Origin: Tatumella citrea
GTDB lineage: Bacteria > Pseudomonadota > Gammaproteobacteria > Enterobacterales > Enterobacteriaceae
NCBI RefSeq assembly: GCF_002163585.1
Contig: NZ_CP015579.1
Location: 1,550,001 to 1,614,000 of the forward strand
DNA length: 64,000 nucleotides
Direction: 5' to 3'
A program made the translations under genes and the position numbers. Below are positions 17,091 to 27,972 of the stretch, one piece after another. The notes under the pieces were generated by a model, which saw nothing but the letters and a program-made list of their open reading frames with translations, was not told the origin of the DNA and ran no database searches. Position 1 is the stretch's first letter. Each line of letters starts with the position of its first letter.

Positions 17091-18622
17091 TGAAAATGCA
17101 CTGGGTTGGTGCTGCGGTCCTGTTTGCCATGTATGCCAATAGCAGTTGGGCATTTGATCTTAATGATGTTGCTAAACAAGCGAAATCTCTGGCCGCTAAA
17201 AGCTACGATGCTCCAAAAAGTAATCTGCCTTCTCAGTTCCGCGATATGAAATTTGCTGATTATCAGAAAATTCAGTTCCGCCGGGACAAAGCCTATTGGG
17301 GCAAATTGCGCACGCCTTTCAAACTCGAATTCTATCATCAGGGAATGTACTTTGACCTGCCAGTGAAACTGAATGAAGTTACGGCTTCATCGGTGCGGGA
17401 AATCAAATACAGCCCTGACTATTTTAATTTTGCTAATGTTCCGCACGATGCTGATGCGGTGAAAAATCTGGGATTTGCCGGATTTAAAGTTCTGTACCCG
17501 CTTAACAATAAAAATAAACTGGATGAAATAACCAGCTTCCTGGGCGCCAGCTATTTTCGTGTGATTGGTGCGGGTCAGGTTTATGGCCTTTCGGCGCGTG
17601 GCCTGGCCATTGATACTGCTTTACCTTCCGGTGAAGAGTTCCCACGATTTAAAGAGTTCTGGATTGAACGTCCGAAACCTCAGGATAAACAGTTGGTGAT
17701 CTACGCGTTACTGGATTCACCACGTGCTACCGGGGCATACCGGTTTGTGTTACATCCGGGCAAAGATACAACTGTCGATGTACAGTCAAAAATCTTCCTG
17801 CGGGATAATGTCGGCAAACTGGGTGTCGCTCCACTTACCAGTATGTTCCTGTTTGGAGCGAATCAGCCTTCACCAAACATCAATTACCGTAACGAATTAC
17901 ATGATTCCGATGGTTTATCTATCCATAACGGTAATGGCGAATGGATCTGGCGGCCACTGAACAATCCTAAACGTCTGGCCGTCAGTATTTACACGCTGGA
18001 GAATCCGAAAGGCTTTGGCCTGTTGCAGAGAAACCGCGATTTCAGCCATTATCAGGACCTGGATGATCGTTATGATCTGCGTCCAAGTGGCTGGGTTGAA
18101 CCTCAGGGTGACTGGGGTAAAGGCCATGTAGAGCTGGTTGAGATTCCGACGAATGATGAGACTAACGATAATATCGTAGCTTTCTGGTCACCGGAGCAAA
18201 TGCCGCAGCCAGGAAAAGAGTCTGATTTCAACTATCGTCTGCACTTTACCAGCAATGAAGCCGAACTCCATTCACCGGATGTTGCCTGGGTGAAAGATAC
18301 GCTGCGTTCAGCAGGGGATGTTAAACAATCTAATCTGGTTCGCCAGCCGGATGGCTCTATCGCGTTTGTGATTGATTTTGCCGGTACCGCGATGAGCAAA
18401 CTTCCGGAAGACACTCAGGTTTCACCTCAGGTGAGCATCGGTGATAACGGCGACGTGGTAGAACAAAATGTCCGTTATAACCCGGTCACCAAAGGCTGGC
18501 GTCTGGTGTTGCGGGTTAAAGTTAAAGACCCGAAAAAAACCACTGAAATGCGCGCTTCGTTAGTGAGTGGCGATAAAACGTTGACGGAAACCTGGAGCTA
18601 TCAGTTACCAGCCAATGAATAA
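17090..18622 (+). CDS. opgG: Glucans biosynthesis protein G
   Basis: A 510-residue periplasmic protein needed for osmoregulated periplasmic glucan backbone synthesis or branching. A Sec signal peptide ([12 protein letters not shown]..., cleavage near SWA-FD) is followed by the MdoG domain, collinear with E. coli ([47 protein letters not shown]). ATG 17090 reproduces the E. coli start. An upstream ATG at 17015 adds 25 residues that would disrupt the signal. It overlaps opgH by eight bases, so the pair is co-transcribed. Confidence 0.95.
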   Translation: MKMHWVGAAVLFAMYANSSWAFDLNDVAKQAKSLAAKSYDAPKSNLPSQFRDMKFADYQKIQFRRDKAYWGKLRTPFKLEFYHQGMYFDLPVKLNEVTASSVREIKYSPDYFNFANVPHDADAVKNLGFAGFKVLYPLNNKNKLDEITSFLGASYFRVIGAGQVYGLSARGLAIDTALPSGEEFPRFKEFWIERPKPQDKQLVIYALLDSPRATGAYRFVLHPGKDTTVDVQSKIFLRDNVGKLGVAPLTSMFLFGANQPSPNINYRNELHDSDGLSIHNGNGEWIWRPLNNPKRLAVSIYTLENPKGFGLLQRNRDFSHYQDLDDRYDLRPSGWVEPQGDWGKGHVELVEIPTNDETNDNIVAFWSPEQMPQPGKESDFNYRLHFTSNEAELHSPDVAWVKDTLRSAGDVKQSNLVRQPDGSIAFVIDFAGTAMSKLPEDTQVSPQVSIGDNGDVVEQNVRYNPVTKGWRLVLRVKVKDPKKTTEMRASLVSGDKTLTETWSYQLPANE

Positions 18623-21167
18623 ATCAACTTTTACTCCCGAAAAATATGCTGAAGCTCTGCCGCTGTCTGCGGCGGAGCAGGCACATCTGCAATCTTCCGC
18701 GCAAAGCAGCTTTGCGGATTTTCAGCAGCAACTTGGTCATGATAATGCCGCCAGTGAACGCGAAGATGATGCACCGCTGAAATCGGTATCTGCCAGGATT
18801 CAGATGGCCTGGCCGGACTCCGTGGATAGTGGCCATCAGTTCGGAAAAGATGATCTGGACCGGACAACCCTGAAAGCTATGCCACCGGTGCAGAGGGCAG
18901 GGATGTACCCTGACCCCTGGGAAACCAATCCGATAACCCGGATGTGGGGTGCGATGCGTGGGCGGGCGAAAAAGCATGTCCACCATGATCAGGCCAGTAT
19001 TGATGAGCGTATTGCTGAAGAGAAATGGCGTAATGTCGGGACGATACGTCGCTACATCCTGCTGTTTCTGACTATGGTTCAGACAGTTATCGCCACCTGG
19101 TATATGAAGACTATTCTGCCATACCAGGGCTGGGGGATGATTGACTCTTCAGATCTGCTGAGCCAGAGCTGGGAACAGACGGTACTGCAGCTACTGCCGT
19201 ATGTATTGCAAACCGGGATACTGATTCTGTTTGCAATCCTGTTCTGCTGGGTTTCTGCCGGCTTCTGGACCGCTCTGATGGGCTTTTTACAGCTGATGAT
19301 TGGCCGGGATAAGTACAGTATTTCTTATTCCACCACCGGTGACGAGCCACTCAATCCGGAAAATCGTACCGCTCTGATTATGCCTATCTGTAATGAAGAC
19401 GTAGAACGGGTATTCGCCGGTTTGCGTGCAACCTGGGAATCGGTCGTACGAACCGGTAACAGCGAGCACTTTGACGTCTACATTCTGAGTGACAGCTACG
19501 ATGCAGATATTGCAGTAGCAGAGCAGAAAGCCTGGATGGAACTGGTACGTGATGTTGGCGGGGCAGGTAAAATCTTTTACCGCCGTCGCCGTCGCCGCGT
19601 AAAACGTAAAAGCGGTAACATCGATGACTTTTGCCGTCGCTGGGGCAGCGAGTACAGCTATATGGTGGTGCTGGATGCCGACAGTGTGATGAGTGGCGAG
19701 TGTCTGACAGGGCTGGTACGGATGATGGAAGCGAATCCAAATGCCGGTATTATCCAGTCAGCACCGAAAGCCTCAGGCATGGATACCCTGTATGCCCGTT
19801 GCCAACAATTTGCCACCCGTGTGTACGGCCCGTTGTTTACCGCAGGTCTGCACTTCTGGCAGTTGGGAGAGTCGCATTACTGGGGTCATAACGCCATTAT
19901 TCGTGTGAAGCCGTTTATCGAGCACTGTGCGCTGGCACCATTGCCCGGGGAAGGGTCATTTGCCGGTTCAATCCTGTCTCACGACTTCGTAGAAGCTGCG
20001 CTGATGCGTCGTGCCGGCTGGGGAGTGTGGATTGCCTATGATCTGCCAGGTTCTTATGAAGAACTGCCACCCAATCTGCTGGATGAACTGAAACGTGATC
20101 GCCGCTGGTGTCACGGTAACCTGATGAACTTCCGGTTATTCCTGGTCAAAGGGATGCACCCGGTTCACCGTGCCGTGTTCCTGACGGGAGTTATGTCGTA
20201 TCTGTCTGCGCCGTTATGGTTTATGTTCCTGGCGTTGTCCACCGCTTTACAGGTGGTGCACACGCTGATTGAGCCACAATACTTCCTGCAGCCGCGGCAG
20301 TTATTCCCGGTCTGGCCACAATGGCGGCCTGAACTGGCCATTGCATTGTTCTCAACCACGTTGGTGCTGCTGTTCCTGCCAAAACTGCTAAGTATTATTC
20401 TTATCTGGTTTAAAGGCTCGAAAGCTTACGGTGGTCCGGTACGGTTGTTCATCTCCCTGATGCTGGAAATGCTGTTCTCAGTATTACTGGCACCGGTGCG
20501 GATGTTGTTCCATACCGTGTTTGTTGTCAGCGCTTTTCTGGGCTGGGAAGCGGTCTGGAATTCACCGCAACGTGATGATGATGCCACGCCGTGGAAAGAA
20601 GCCTTTGCCCGTCATGGTTCACAGATGGCTCTGGGGATTATCTGGGCGTGGGGAATGGGTTACCTTGACCTGAACTTCCTGTGGTGGCTGGCTCCAATCG
20701 TCTTCTCGCTGATTTTATCACCGTTTGTATCGGTGTTTTCCAGCCGGGCAACGATTGGCCTGAAAACCCAGCGTGCCAAACTGTTCCTGATCCCTGAAGA
20801 GTATGATCCACCGAAAGAGCTGGTTGATACCGATGCTTATCTGCAACTTAACCGTGGCAGAGCCCTGGAGAATGGCTTTATGCATGCCTTGTTTAACCCG
20901 GCGTTCAATGCGCTGGCGACTGCAATGGCTACCTCCCGGCATAAGCAAAGCCAGATACTGGATCATGCCAGGGATCGCAGAGTCGATCAGGCACTCAGTG
21001 ATGCACCGGAAAAACTCAACCGTGATCAACGCTTAGGTATCATCAGTGATCCGGTTGTACTGGCAAGGGTGCATAGCCGGTTGTGGGAGTCTGGTGAGAA
21101 GTATCACCAGTGGCTCAGCAGCTATCAGAAAAATGAGCTGAACCCGGCCGCGCTACCTCACCCGTAA
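18615..21167 (+). CDS. opgH: Glucans biosynthesis glucosyltransferase H
   Basis: An 850-residue inner-membrane GT2 glucosyltransferase (E. coli 847). It polymerises glucose from UDP-glucose into the beta-1,2 glucan backbone and moves it outward. The glycosyltransferase core contains the LSDSYD, LDADS and [13 protein letters not shown] acidic motifs and the RDRRW motif that stands for QxxRW. About eight membrane segments flank it. In E. coli the N-terminal cytoplasmic part also binds FtsZ to link cell size with UDP-glucose. The start lies inside the end of opgG (ATGAATAA). Confidence 0.95.
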   Translation: MNKSTFTPEKYAEALPLSAAEQAHLQSSAQSSFADFQQQLGHDNAASEREDDAPLKSVSARIQMAWPDSVDSGHQFGKDDLDRTTLKAMPPVQRAGMYPDPWETNPITRMWGAMRGRAKKHVHHDQASIDERIAEEKWRNVGTIRRYILLFLTMVQTVIATWYMKTILPYQGWGMIDSSDLLSQSWEQTVLQLLPYVLQTGILILFAILFCWVSAGFWTALMGFLQLMIGRDKYSISYSTTGDEPLNPENRTALIMPICNEDVERVFAGLRATWESVVRTGNSEHFDVYILSDSYDADIAVAEQKAWMELVRDVGGAGKIFYRRRRRRVKRKSGNIDDFCRRWGSEYSYMVVLDADSVMSGECLTGLVRMMEANPNAGIIQSAPKASGMDTLYARCQQFATRVYGPLFTAGLHFWQLGESHYWGHNAIIRVKPFIEHCALAPLPGEGSFAGSILSHDFVEAALMRRAGWGVWIAYDLPGSYEELPPNLLDELKRDRRWCHGNLMNFRLFLVKGMHPVHRAVFLTGVMSYLSAPLWFMFLALSTALQVVHTLIEPQYFLQPRQLFPVWPQWRPELAIALFSTTLVLLFLPKLLSIILIWFKGSKAYGGPVRLFISLMLEMLFSVLLAPVRMLFHTVFVVSAFLGWEAVWNSPQRDDDATPWKEAFARHGSQMALGIIWAWGMGYLDLNFLWWLAPIVFSLILSPFVSVFSSRATIGLKTQRAKLFLIPEEYDPPKELVDTDAYLQLNRGRALENGFMHALFNPAFNALATAMATSRHKQSQILDHARDRRVDQALSDAPEKLNRDQRLGIISDPVVLARVHSRLWESGEKYHQWLSSYQKNELNPAALPHP

Positions 21168-21180
21168 CGGTATGACAGAA

Positions 21181-21213
21181 AAACCCCCTGATACAATCCG
21201 GGGGTTTTTTTTG
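21181..21213 (+). terminator. Rho-independent terminator of opgGH
   Basis: ACCCCC at 21184-21189 pairs with GGGGGT at 21201-21206, followed by a run of eight T. Confidence 0.85.
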
Positions 21214-21329
21214 CCTTTGAGCTGGTGAAATTAACATAATACTGGCAGAAAACAGACCATTCCTTATCGGAACTACGGCCCAATCCGGGCTAGACTAACG
21301 GGCTGTCAAAAGTGAAGGGTTGTCGGGAA

Positions 21330-21557
21330 ATGAGAGTCATAATGATAGTTGCCTGCATGATGTTACTGACCGGTTGTGGCAGTATCATCAGCCGCACAGT
21401 GCCGGGACAGGGGCATGGACACCAGTATTATCCTGGTGTCCAGTGGGATATGCGGGACGGATCATGGCGCTATCTGACATTGCTTGATCTGCCATTATCG
21501 CTGATTGTTGATACGTTACTACTGCCTGTAGACGCACAACACGGCGCTTACGACTGA
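21330..21557 (+). CDS. yceK: YceK family lipoprotein
   Basis: A 75-residue lipoprotein with lipobox LLTGC. The mature part (GSIISRTVPGQGHG, QYYPGVQWDMRDG, LDLPLSLIVDTLLLP) is nearly identical to E. coli YceK, which is a small envelope lipoprotein of unknown function. The ATG at 21330 gives the E. coli length, and a GTG six codons earlier is in frame but less likely. It converges on msyB. Confidence 0.9.
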   Translation: MRVIMIVACMMLLTGCGSIISRTVPGQGHGHQYYPGVQWDMRDGSWRYLTLLDLPLSLIVDTLLLPVDAQHGAYD

Positions 21558-21575
21558 TTGATTGTCTGTGTGCGA

Positions 21576-21971
21576 TTACCAGCGTTCCGATTCGCTGTCA
21601 TCGTCGCTCCATTCATCTGCGGCTGCAGCGCCTTCTTCAGTATCTGTCGGAGGCGACAGCTGGAATTCCCCTTCATCCCACTCGTGCAGCGTATTTTCTT
21701 CCTGCCATTCCTGTTCCAGTTCCTGAGGCTCAAAGTCTCCGGACCAGACAGCCTGGGCAGCCTCATCGTACAGTAGTGGCAGACATTCACTCTGTTCTTC
21801 ATTTTCTTCATTGGAAAATTCAGCCTGCCACATAATGTCACCGTCCTGCATGACATATTTTTGTAGTGAAAGCTGGCTGATGACCGGATCGGAATCCTCA
21901 TCAGGAGTATTTGCCAGATATTCTTCGCGCGCAGCTTCAATAGCTTCAGACAGGGTCAGATAAAGATCCAT
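21576..21971 (-). CDS. msyB: Acidic protein MsyB
   Basis: A 131-residue, strongly acidic protein. In E. coli, high-copy msyB suppresses secY and secA export defects, perhaps as a chaperone-like acidic protein. The alignment is clear at both ends: LSEAIEAAREEYLANTPDED and EWQEENTLHEWDEGEFQLSPP. Its C-terminus is slightly longer (DDDSESERW). It lies downstream of lpxL on the same strand, separated by a hairpin. Confidence 0.92.
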   Translation of the reverse strand: MDLYLTLSEAIEAAREEYLANTPDEDSDPVISQLSLQKYVMQDGDIMWQAEFSNEENEEQSECLPLLYDEAAQAVWSGDFEPQELEQEWQEENTLHEWDEGEFQLSPPTDTEEGAAAADEWSDDDSESERW

Positions 21972-22053
21972 AGTAAGACCTCAGGTTATCGGTGGGGTAA
22001 AACTAAAGCATAGATCAAAATACGAGCCGGACAACCGGCAGGTGAGAGGAAAA

Positions 22054-22088
22054 CTGAACGTACTCTGCCGGGCACAGAATACGTTCAG
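22054..22088 (-). terminator. Terminator-like hairpin after lpxL
   Basis: CTGAACGTA (22054-22062) pairs with TACGTTCAG (22080-22088), nine base pairs. On the minus strand TTTT follows. It separates lpxL from msyB. Confidence 0.65.
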
Positions 22089-22092
22089 AAAA

Positions 22093-23016
22093 TCAGTAAA
22101 GTGAAGGTTCGCCTTCCGGGCGGGTTTTAAAACGGCGGTGCAACCACATGTACTGATCGGGTGCCAGCAATATCGCCTCTTCGACAATCTGATTCATCCG
22201 TGTTGCGGTAGCAACTTCATCAGTCAGCGGAATAGAATCACTGGCATCCGGCAGTATCACCATTTCGTAGCCACGGCCGTTAGGCAACCGGCGCGGAACA
22301 AAGGGAATGACCGTTGGGTGGCTGGTACGAATCAGCATATAGGTTCCCCGGGTGGTGGCTGCTGTATCCACACCAAAAAACGGCGCGAACACACTGGCAC
22401 GCGGGCCATAGTCATGATCCGGCGCATACCAGATAATCTGGTTCGCTTTTAGTGAGCGGATCATCCCTTTGATATCTTTACGGTCAATCATATCTTTATT
22501 CGACCGCATGCGACCGTAAGTCTGTAACCAGTCCAGTAGTTTGTTATCATTTGGCCGGTAAACACCGATCCCCGGATTAAAAACGCCGAAAATACGCGCC
22601 CCCAGTTCCAGAGTCAGGAAATGCATTCCTATTAGCAGAACGCCACGACCAGAAGCCAGCGCATTATCAATATGTTCCAGCCCGGAGACACGAAACCATT
22701 TGCGGATACGCCATTCCGGCCAAAACCAGGCCATACCGGTTTCCATCAGGCCCATACCTACCGATTCGAAATTATGCACCAGCAATGCTTCGCGATCAGC
22801 CACCGGCATGTTTGGGAAACAGAGTTCCAGATTACGTCTGGCTGTGATGACGCGACTTTTCAGAAAACGCATCGACAAGCGGCCCAGGTTACTGCCAATA
22901 AAGTACAGTACCGGATAAGGCAGTAATACCAACAGGTATAACAAACCGATACCAATCCAGGTAAACCAGTAACGTGGATGTAGTAAGCTGCGGTTAAATT
23001 GAGGTAACTGAGTCAT
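22093..23016 (-). CDS. lpxL: Kdo2-lipid IVA lauroyltransferase
   Basis: A 307-residue inner-membrane acyltransferase (E. coli 306) that adds laurate from lauroyl-ACP to Kdo2-lipid IVA in lipid A maturation. An N-terminal membrane anchor ([19 protein letters not shown]) precedes the HtrB domain. The HxxxxE active site is present as HFLTLE, and DHDYGPR and the C-terminal [16 protein letters not shown] match closely. The start at 23016 gives the E. coli N-terminus (MTQLPQF), and the upstream in-frame ATG at 23100 is rejected. Confidence 0.94.
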   Translation of the reverse strand: MTQLPQFNRSLLHPRYWFTWIGIGLLYLLVLLPYPVLYFIGSNLGRLSMRFLKSRVITARRNLELCFPNMPVADREALLVHNFESVGMGLMETGMAWFWPEWRIRKWFRVSGLEHIDNALASGRGVLLIGMHFLTLELGARIFGVFNPGIGVYRPNDNKLLDWLQTYGRMRSNKDMIDRKDIKGMIRSLKANQIIWYAPDHDYGPRASVFAPFFGVDTAATTRGTYMLIRTSHPTVIPFVPRRLPNGRGYEMVILPDASDSIPLTDEVATATRMNQIVEEAILLAPDQYMWLHRRFKTRPEGEPSLY

Positions 23017-23262
23017 AATCTTTATTCTTTTCCATGTTTTTATCCCGGCAGGAGAATCATTTCCCCTGAATTTCTGACTATTGTGCCATTTTTTTGGCAA
23101 ACCGAAAACGGACGATCCTGGCCACCGGGCGCCTGCAAAAGGTTCCGGGCCGTTGATTTAGCATGAATTGTCAAAGAAAATGGCAGGATCATTTTGTGCA
23201 GATAACAATTCAGGTATCATACCGGCCCTCAGATAACAGTATAGATGACAGGAAAGAACACC

Positions 23263-24315
23263 ATGCCAGTGTTGCATAACCTTGTTTCAAATAAAGAGCT
23301 TAAAGAACGGATGCTGGCGGAAGTTGAACCGCGCACTACCGTGTCTTTCTATAAATATTTTCAGATTAACGATCCTCAGATATTCCGCGACAACCTCTAT
23401 CAGTTATTGACTGCTTTGCAGGTTTTTGGCCGGATTTATGTGGCACATGAAGGGATTAATGCCCAGATTAGTGTGCCCGCGAGTCGTTACGAAGAGATGA
23501 AGCAGGCGCTGTATCATTTTGATCCGGCACTGAATAATCTGCGAATGAATATAGCCCTGGACGATGACGGGAAATCATTCTGGGTTCTGCGGCTTAAAGT
23601 TCGTGACCGGATTGTGGCTGACGGAATTGAAGACAGCAGTTTTAATGCCGCAGATGTCGGGGATTATCTGAAAGCCGATCAGGTAAACCAGATGCTGGAT
23701 GATCCTGATGCTGTATTTGTCGATATGCGTAACCACTATGAATATGAAGTGGGTCATTTCGATAATGCGATGGAGATTCCGGCAGATACCTTCCGTGATC
23801 AGCTGCCGATGGCGGTCGAAATGCTGGAGCAACAGAAAGACAAAAAAATTGTCATGTATTGCACCGGCGGGATCCGTTGCGAGAAAGCCAGTGCCTGGAT
23901 GCGGCACAATGGTTTTGAAAATGTTTACCATATCGAAGGCGGAATTATTGAGTACGCCCGCCGGGCCCGTGAACAAGGGTTGCCGGTTCGTTTTAAAGGC
24001 AAGAATTTTGTCTTTGACGAGCGGATGGGGGAAAGAATTTCTGATGACGTACTGGCGCATTGCCATCAGTGTGGTGCTCCCTGTGATACACATGTTAATT
24101 GTCTGAATGATGGCTGCCATTTGTTGTTTATTCAGTGTGCAGAATGCGCTGAAAAATATCATGGCTGCTGCAGCCCGATGTGCATGGAAGAGTCTCAGCT
24201 GTCGCCGGAAGAGCAACGGTTGCGTCGTGCCGGGCGAGAGACCAGTAACAAGATTTTCAATAAATCGCGGGGGGTATTGCGTATGACACTGCCACAACCG
24301 GTGAAACCAGAGTAA
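23263..24315 (+). CDS. trhO: tRNA uridine(34) hydroxylase (rhodanese-like)
   Basis: A 350-residue cytoplasmic enzyme (formerly YceA), the same length as E. coli. It makes 5-hydroxyuridine at wobble position 34 of tRNA using O2. It has an N-terminal ferredoxin-like part, a rhodanese domain ([14 protein letters not shown]; active-site loop [12 protein letters not shown] with the catalytic Cys) and a C-terminal cysteine-rich part ([29 protein letters not shown]). ATG 23263 follows AGGAAAG and matches E. coli, while an ATG six codons earlier is rejected. Confidence 0.95.
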   Translation: MPVLHNLVSNKELKERMLAEVEPRTTVSFYKYFQINDPQIFRDNLYQLLTALQVFGRIYVAHEGINAQISVPASRYEEMKQALYHFDPALNNLRMNIALDDDGKSFWVLRLKVRDRIVADGIEDSSFNAADVGDYLKADQVNQMLDDPDAVFVDMRNHYEYEVGHFDNAMEIPADTFRDQLPMAVEMLEQQKDKKIVMYCTGGIRCEKASAWMRHNGFENVYHIEGGIIEYARRAREQGLPVRFKGKNFVFDERMGERISDDVLAHCHQCGAPCDTHVNCLNDGCHLLFIQCAECAEKYHGCCSPMCMEESQLSPEEQRLRRAGRETSNKIFNKSRGVLRMTLPQPVKPE

Positions 24316-24326
24316 CCCACCAATAA

Positions 24327-24358
24327 AAACGCCTGACAAAGTCAGGCGTTTTTTTTAG
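24327..24358. terminator. Bidirectional rho-independent terminator
   Basis: ACGCCTGAC and GTCAGGCGT (24329-24349) form a nine-pair stem with an AAA-type loop. A run of T follows on the plus strand (trhO), and AAAAA on the left gives T on the minus strand (phosphoesterase gene). Confidence 0.88.
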
Positions 24359-24372
24359 GCGTTTTTAGAAAA

Positions 24373-26097
24373 TCAGCCCGGGAACCGCAGGATCTCGGTT
24401 AAATCGCCCATCGGTTTAGAGCCATTTTTTGCCAGCCCTTCATCACGGGTTTTCAGGCCCGGCAGTTGTGGTAAATCAAACACACGGGTAATCAAACGCA
24501 GAATAGAACCCGTATCATACTGAGTATGTTCCACATGACCTTTCAGAGCATACGGCGAAACGACCAGCGCAGGAATACGTGTACCCGGACCCCAGCGGTC
24601 ACCCTTAGGCGGTGCCACATGATCCCACCAGCCACCGTTTTCATCAAAGGTAATGACTACCAGAGTGTTTTCCCACTGCGGGCTCTTCTGCAGGCGGTTA
24701 ACGATATGCGCGATATGACGGTCACCGGATTCGACATCGGAATAACCGGCATGCATATTCAGGTTACCCTGAGGTTTATAGAAGGTGACCGGAGGTAATT
24801 TACCGGCATCCACATCCGCCAGGAATTTATTCGTTTCAGCACTGTCACCTAACCCGCCATCACGCAGATGCTGGTTACGCTGTTCCGGATGTTCAGGGCC
24901 CAAATCAGCAAAATAGTTCAGTGGCTGATGATGCAACTGGAAATCCGGGCGCGCAGGGAAGGTGGTACTGTCTTTTTTACCGTCAACCGCAAACTGCCAG
25001 CCGCCAGCATACCAGGCCCAGTCAATCCCTTTTTCCGAAAGCAGATCACCAATATGCTGGTGGGTCTGAGGCGGCAGGGTTTTCGGGGAGGACATATCAG
25101 CCAGTGCCGGATTATTTTTATCGCGGCTGCCTGATGGCCAGTACGGAGGCAGCATGGTATTAACAGCAAAACCATCCGGAGTCAGCTGGCTGGGTCCGAA
25201 TTTCGGTATTCCCTGCAATGCACTGGCCGGAGAATCATCTTTCGGTTTAAGGCGAGGATCGGCAGGATCATCACTCATCAGTGTTGCGACCTGGTCTTTG
25301 GCAGGCGACTGATGCACATCCGGATAAAACGGAGGACGGGCACACACCAGATACTGATGATTCAGGAACGAGCCGCCAAAGGCGCCCTGGAAGAAGTTGT
25401 CACACAGGGTATATTCCTGGGCCAGGTTCCATAAACGCATGTTATAGGCGCTGTCACCGTAATAGCCCATCGTCAGGGCACCTGAATCGGCCCAGGCAAC
25501 GAACTTGTCATTCTTCCCGCCATTAATCTGCATCTGGTTCTGATAGAACACATGCCATAAATCACGGGTGATAACACCTTGTGGCAATGCTTCACCGTCA
25601 GGCCCTTTAAGCGGAAACGGTTCGTTAGGCAACTGCTGCATATAGGCGGCATCTTCGGCCACATGATACACGGTATGGTTTACCGTCTGTTCATCCGGGA
25701 CCAGTCCTTTCCAGACCGGCGGGAAGTGACTGAGCTCTGAACCATCGCGGTCACGCTGCTGATAATGCTCAGGGCGAAGTTCGGCCAGTGGCTGACTTAC
25801 CCCGGGAAAATTGGCAAACAGATTATTAAAACTGCGGTTTTCTGCATAGATAACCACAATATTGCGAATATGCTTTCTCAGTAACTGATCCTGTTGTTTC
25901 GCAGGCAGTTTGCTCAAAGCAATGTGCTCATGAGCAGGGGCGGCTTTAGCTCCGGCCAGTGGCAGAATCCCCGAGCTGAGGCCGATAACTGAGGCTCCGG
26001 CAAGGAAACGGCGACGGGCGGGATTATCCGGATTGGATGACTGTGCTTCGGGTTGAATTCCGTTGTCGTCTTGCTGCTCTTGTTCTGGTTTTTTCAT
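24373..26097 (-). CDS. Tat-exported phosphoesterase (AcpA/phospholipase C family)
   Basis: A 574-residue protein of the phosphoesterase family that includes Francisella acid phosphatase AcpA and bacterial phospholipase C. A twin-arginine signal (ARRRFLAGASVIG) sits after a charged, Gln-rich leader of about 30 residues. Family motifs include IYAENRSFNNLFAN at the metal/nucleophile site, TLCDNFFQGAFGGSFLNHQY, and TFDENGGWWDHVAPP near the end. It should hydrolyse phosphomonoesters or phospholipid head groups in the periplasm. The start at 26097 has AAGG ten bases upstream. ATG 26121 is the alternative. E. coli has no such gene between trhO and solA. Confidence 0.82.
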   Translation of the reverse strand: MKKPEQEQQDDNGIQPEAQSSNPDNPARRRFLAGASVIGLSSGILPLAGAKAAPAHEHIALSKLPAKQQDQLLRKHIRNIVVIYAENRSFNNLFANFPGVSQPLAELRPEHYQQRDRDGSELSHFPPVWKGLVPDEQTVNHTVYHVAEDAAYMQQLPNEPFPLKGPDGEALPQGVITRDLWHVFYQNQMQINGGKNDKFVAWADSGALTMGYYGDSAYNMRLWNLAQEYTLCDNFFQGAFGGSFLNHQYLVCARPPFYPDVHQSPAKDQVATLMSDDPADPRLKPKDDSPASALQGIPKFGPSQLTPDGFAVNTMLPPYWPSGSRDKNNPALADMSSPKTLPPQTHQHIGDLLSEKGIDWAWYAGGWQFAVDGKKDSTTFPARPDFQLHHQPLNYFADLGPEHPEQRNQHLRDGGLGDSAETNKFLADVDAGKLPPVTFYKPQGNLNMHAGYSDVESGDRHIAHIVNRLQKSPQWENTLVVITFDENGGWWDHVAPPKGDRWGPGTRIPALVVSPYALKGHVEHTQYDTGSILRLITRVFDLPQLPGLKTRDEGLAKNGSKPMGDLTEILRFPG

Positions 26098-26340
26098 TGC
26101 AGATAACCTTAATAGTTTCATCAGGGTGAAAGCAGGCTGAATCCTATAAGGGTCAGATTAAGGAATTATTACAGTGCTGAGCAGATAAGGGGGATGAAGT
26201 GTAATAACCCCGTAAAGAGCCAGTGTTTACCGGCCAGTGAGATAAAGATGACATTTTTGTGAAAGTTACAGTCAGATGAAAAACAGGCAAACTGTTTTCA
26301 CCCTGCTGCACTGCAGGCTGGCTGTGCAGCAGGGTAAATC

Positions 26341-27459
26341 TTAGCCGTTAAAGCGGCTCAGTGAGAAAGGCGACAGGTTGTCTGGCAGTGGCTGTCCGGC
26401 AGCAAACTGGCTGGCAATTTCACCAAATAATGGCGCAAATTTGAAACCATGTCCGCTCAGCCCTGTAATGACCAGGCAGCCAGGGTTTCCCGGCAGCGTA
26501 TCAATAATAAAGTCCTCATCCGGTGACATATCGTAACTGCACGATTCACCATACAGACAACCACCAACTCCCGGCAGGCATTGCCGCAGAAAGCGAAAAC
26601 ATTCGCTGCCATCGCTGGCCTCACTACCAAATGCCGGGCGTGGTTGATCCAGTGACAATGGTTGTCCGCCATCGTGGCGACCTACTTTCAGGGCGTTGTC
26701 CTGTGCAGGAAAACCGTAATACTGGCTGCCATCATCCAGCTCAATACTAAAGCCCGGGAAATGGTTATTTTCACTGTAGCGGCCATCTGCCTGAAACCAG
26801 GCAAAGACTTTACGGGTCGGCATTACCGGTAATGAAGGGAGCAAGCTTTGTACGCGGGTACCGCAACTGATCAGTAGTTTTTTTGCAAAGTATTCTCCGT
26901 CAGCGGTCTGAACCTTTTGCAGATTATCCTGCTGGGTGACCGCACTGACAGGACAGTTAAACAACTGACCACAACCTTGTTCGCGGGCTAAACGCACCCA
27001 GTGTTCGATGGCAGGCTCAGCGTCCAGGTAACCGGCATCTGTTTCAAATACCACCTGAAAATGCTCTGGCAGGGTAATTTCCGGCCAGCGTTGTTGTGCT
27101 GCGGCAGCGGTAAGTGTTTCGGTATTTAGTGACCAGCGTTCAGCGCTTTGCAGGATATTATTCATAAACTCAGAACCCTGTGGTCCGGCATTCAGTACGC
27201 CACAGGGATGCAGGATTTTCACCCCGGCGTGTTGCTCGAATTCCTGCCACAATGTCTGGCATCGCAGCAGCAGAGGTAAATATTTTTCACCTTCGCCATA
27301 GGCATAACGAATCAGCCGGCTTTTGCCGTGATGTGATCCTTCAGTGTGAGGAGGATGATGAGCGTCGATCATTAGCACTTTCAGCCCTGCCTGGCTGGCA
27401 TAATAACCTGCCGCCGCTCCGGCAGACCCGCTGCCGGCAATTATTAAATCGTAAATCAT
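26341..27459 (-). CDS. solA: N-methyl-L-tryptophan oxidase (MTOX)
   Basis: A 372-residue monomeric flavoenzyme of the DAO/sarcosine oxidase family. The FAD fold is at the N-terminus ([16 protein letters not shown]), then the family [15 protein letters not shown]. The covalent-FAD cysteine lies in [12 protein letters not shown]. It oxidatively demethylates N-methyl-tryptophan (and sarcosine weakly) to give formaldehyde and H2O2. Same length and same position before bssS as in E. coli. Its physiological role remains uncertain in the family. Confidence 0.9.
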   Translation of the reverse strand: MIYDLIIAGSGSAGAAAGYYASQAGLKVLMIDAHHPPHTEGSHHGKSRLIRYAYGEGEKYLPLLLRCQTLWQEFEQHAGVKILHPCGVLNAGPQGSEFMNNILQSAERWSLNTETLTAAAAQQRWPEITLPEHFQVVFETDAGYLDAEPAIEHWVRLAREQGCGQLFNCPVSAVTQQDNLQKVQTADGEYFAKKLLISCGTRVQSLLPSLPVMPTRKVFAWFQADGRYSENNHFPGFSIELDDGSQYYGFPAQDNALKVGRHDGGQPLSLDQPRPAFGSEASDGSECFRFLRQCLPGVGGCLYGESCSYDMSPDEDFIIDTLPGNPGCLVITGLSGHGFKFAPLFGEIASQFAAGQPLPDNLSPFSLSRFNG

Positions 27460-27527
27460 TACCCGTTAATCCCCTGTGAAAGTGCGGAGAAACAGGATAA
27501 CAGAGCGGGGGGTGATAACAACAATAA

Positions 27528-27553
27528 AGGCACCCGTCAGGGTGCCTGCAGAT
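27528..27553 (-). terminator. Terminator of bssS
   Basis: AGGCACCC (27528-27535) pairs with GGGTGCCT (27540-27547) around GTCA. On the minus strand it is followed by TTATTGTTG, a moderate T-rich tail. Confidence 0.65.
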
Positions 27554-27559
27554 GAGAGA

Positions 27560-27814
27560 TTAATGTCGGGAAGGTTGCCCGGTCCGGTTTTCTGCGGATT
27601 CTATCTTGGCGATACCGGCTTCAAGTATCGATATAAACTGTCGTGCAACGTCGGTGGTTAACCAGTATGTCGGTCCGATATCCGCTTCTTCTTCCTTCTG
27701 TTGTAACGAAGACAGTGAATGCAGGCGAATCATCATCGCATCATAGACATCGACAGTACTAATATCCCAGCCGACCAATGAATGGGTCTGAATAACATCG
27801 TTCTCTCTATCCAT
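27560..27814 (-). CDS. bssS: Biofilm regulator BssS
   Basis: An 84-residue protein, same length as E. coli BssS, which affects biofilm formation, indole transport and quorum signalling by an unclear mechanism. The core VIQTHSLVGWDISTVDVYDAM and LTTDVARQFISILEAGIAKIES is nearly unchanged. It is monocistronic, between solA and the orphan gene at 27973. Confidence 0.93.
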   Translation of the reverse strand: MDRENDVIQTHSLVGWDISTVDVYDAMMIRLHSLSSLQQKEEEADIGPTYWLTTDVARQFISILEAGIAKIESAENRTGQPSRH

Positions 27815-27972
27815 AAAACCCCCTGATTACTCGTTAAACGACGTGTAGAATGAGGTTTAAATCCAGCCTTCATAAACATGATACAAGGCAATCTAATTAT
27901 AACATGTATCCTGAAAACCGGGAGAACTACGATAAAATTTTGCTAAGCAGCCTGAGAAAACAACAGTGCAAA

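Noticed and set aside
23575..24339. A 254-codon frame antisense to trhO
   Set aside because: Overlaps a highly conserved gene completely. Composition is that of a complementary shadow.
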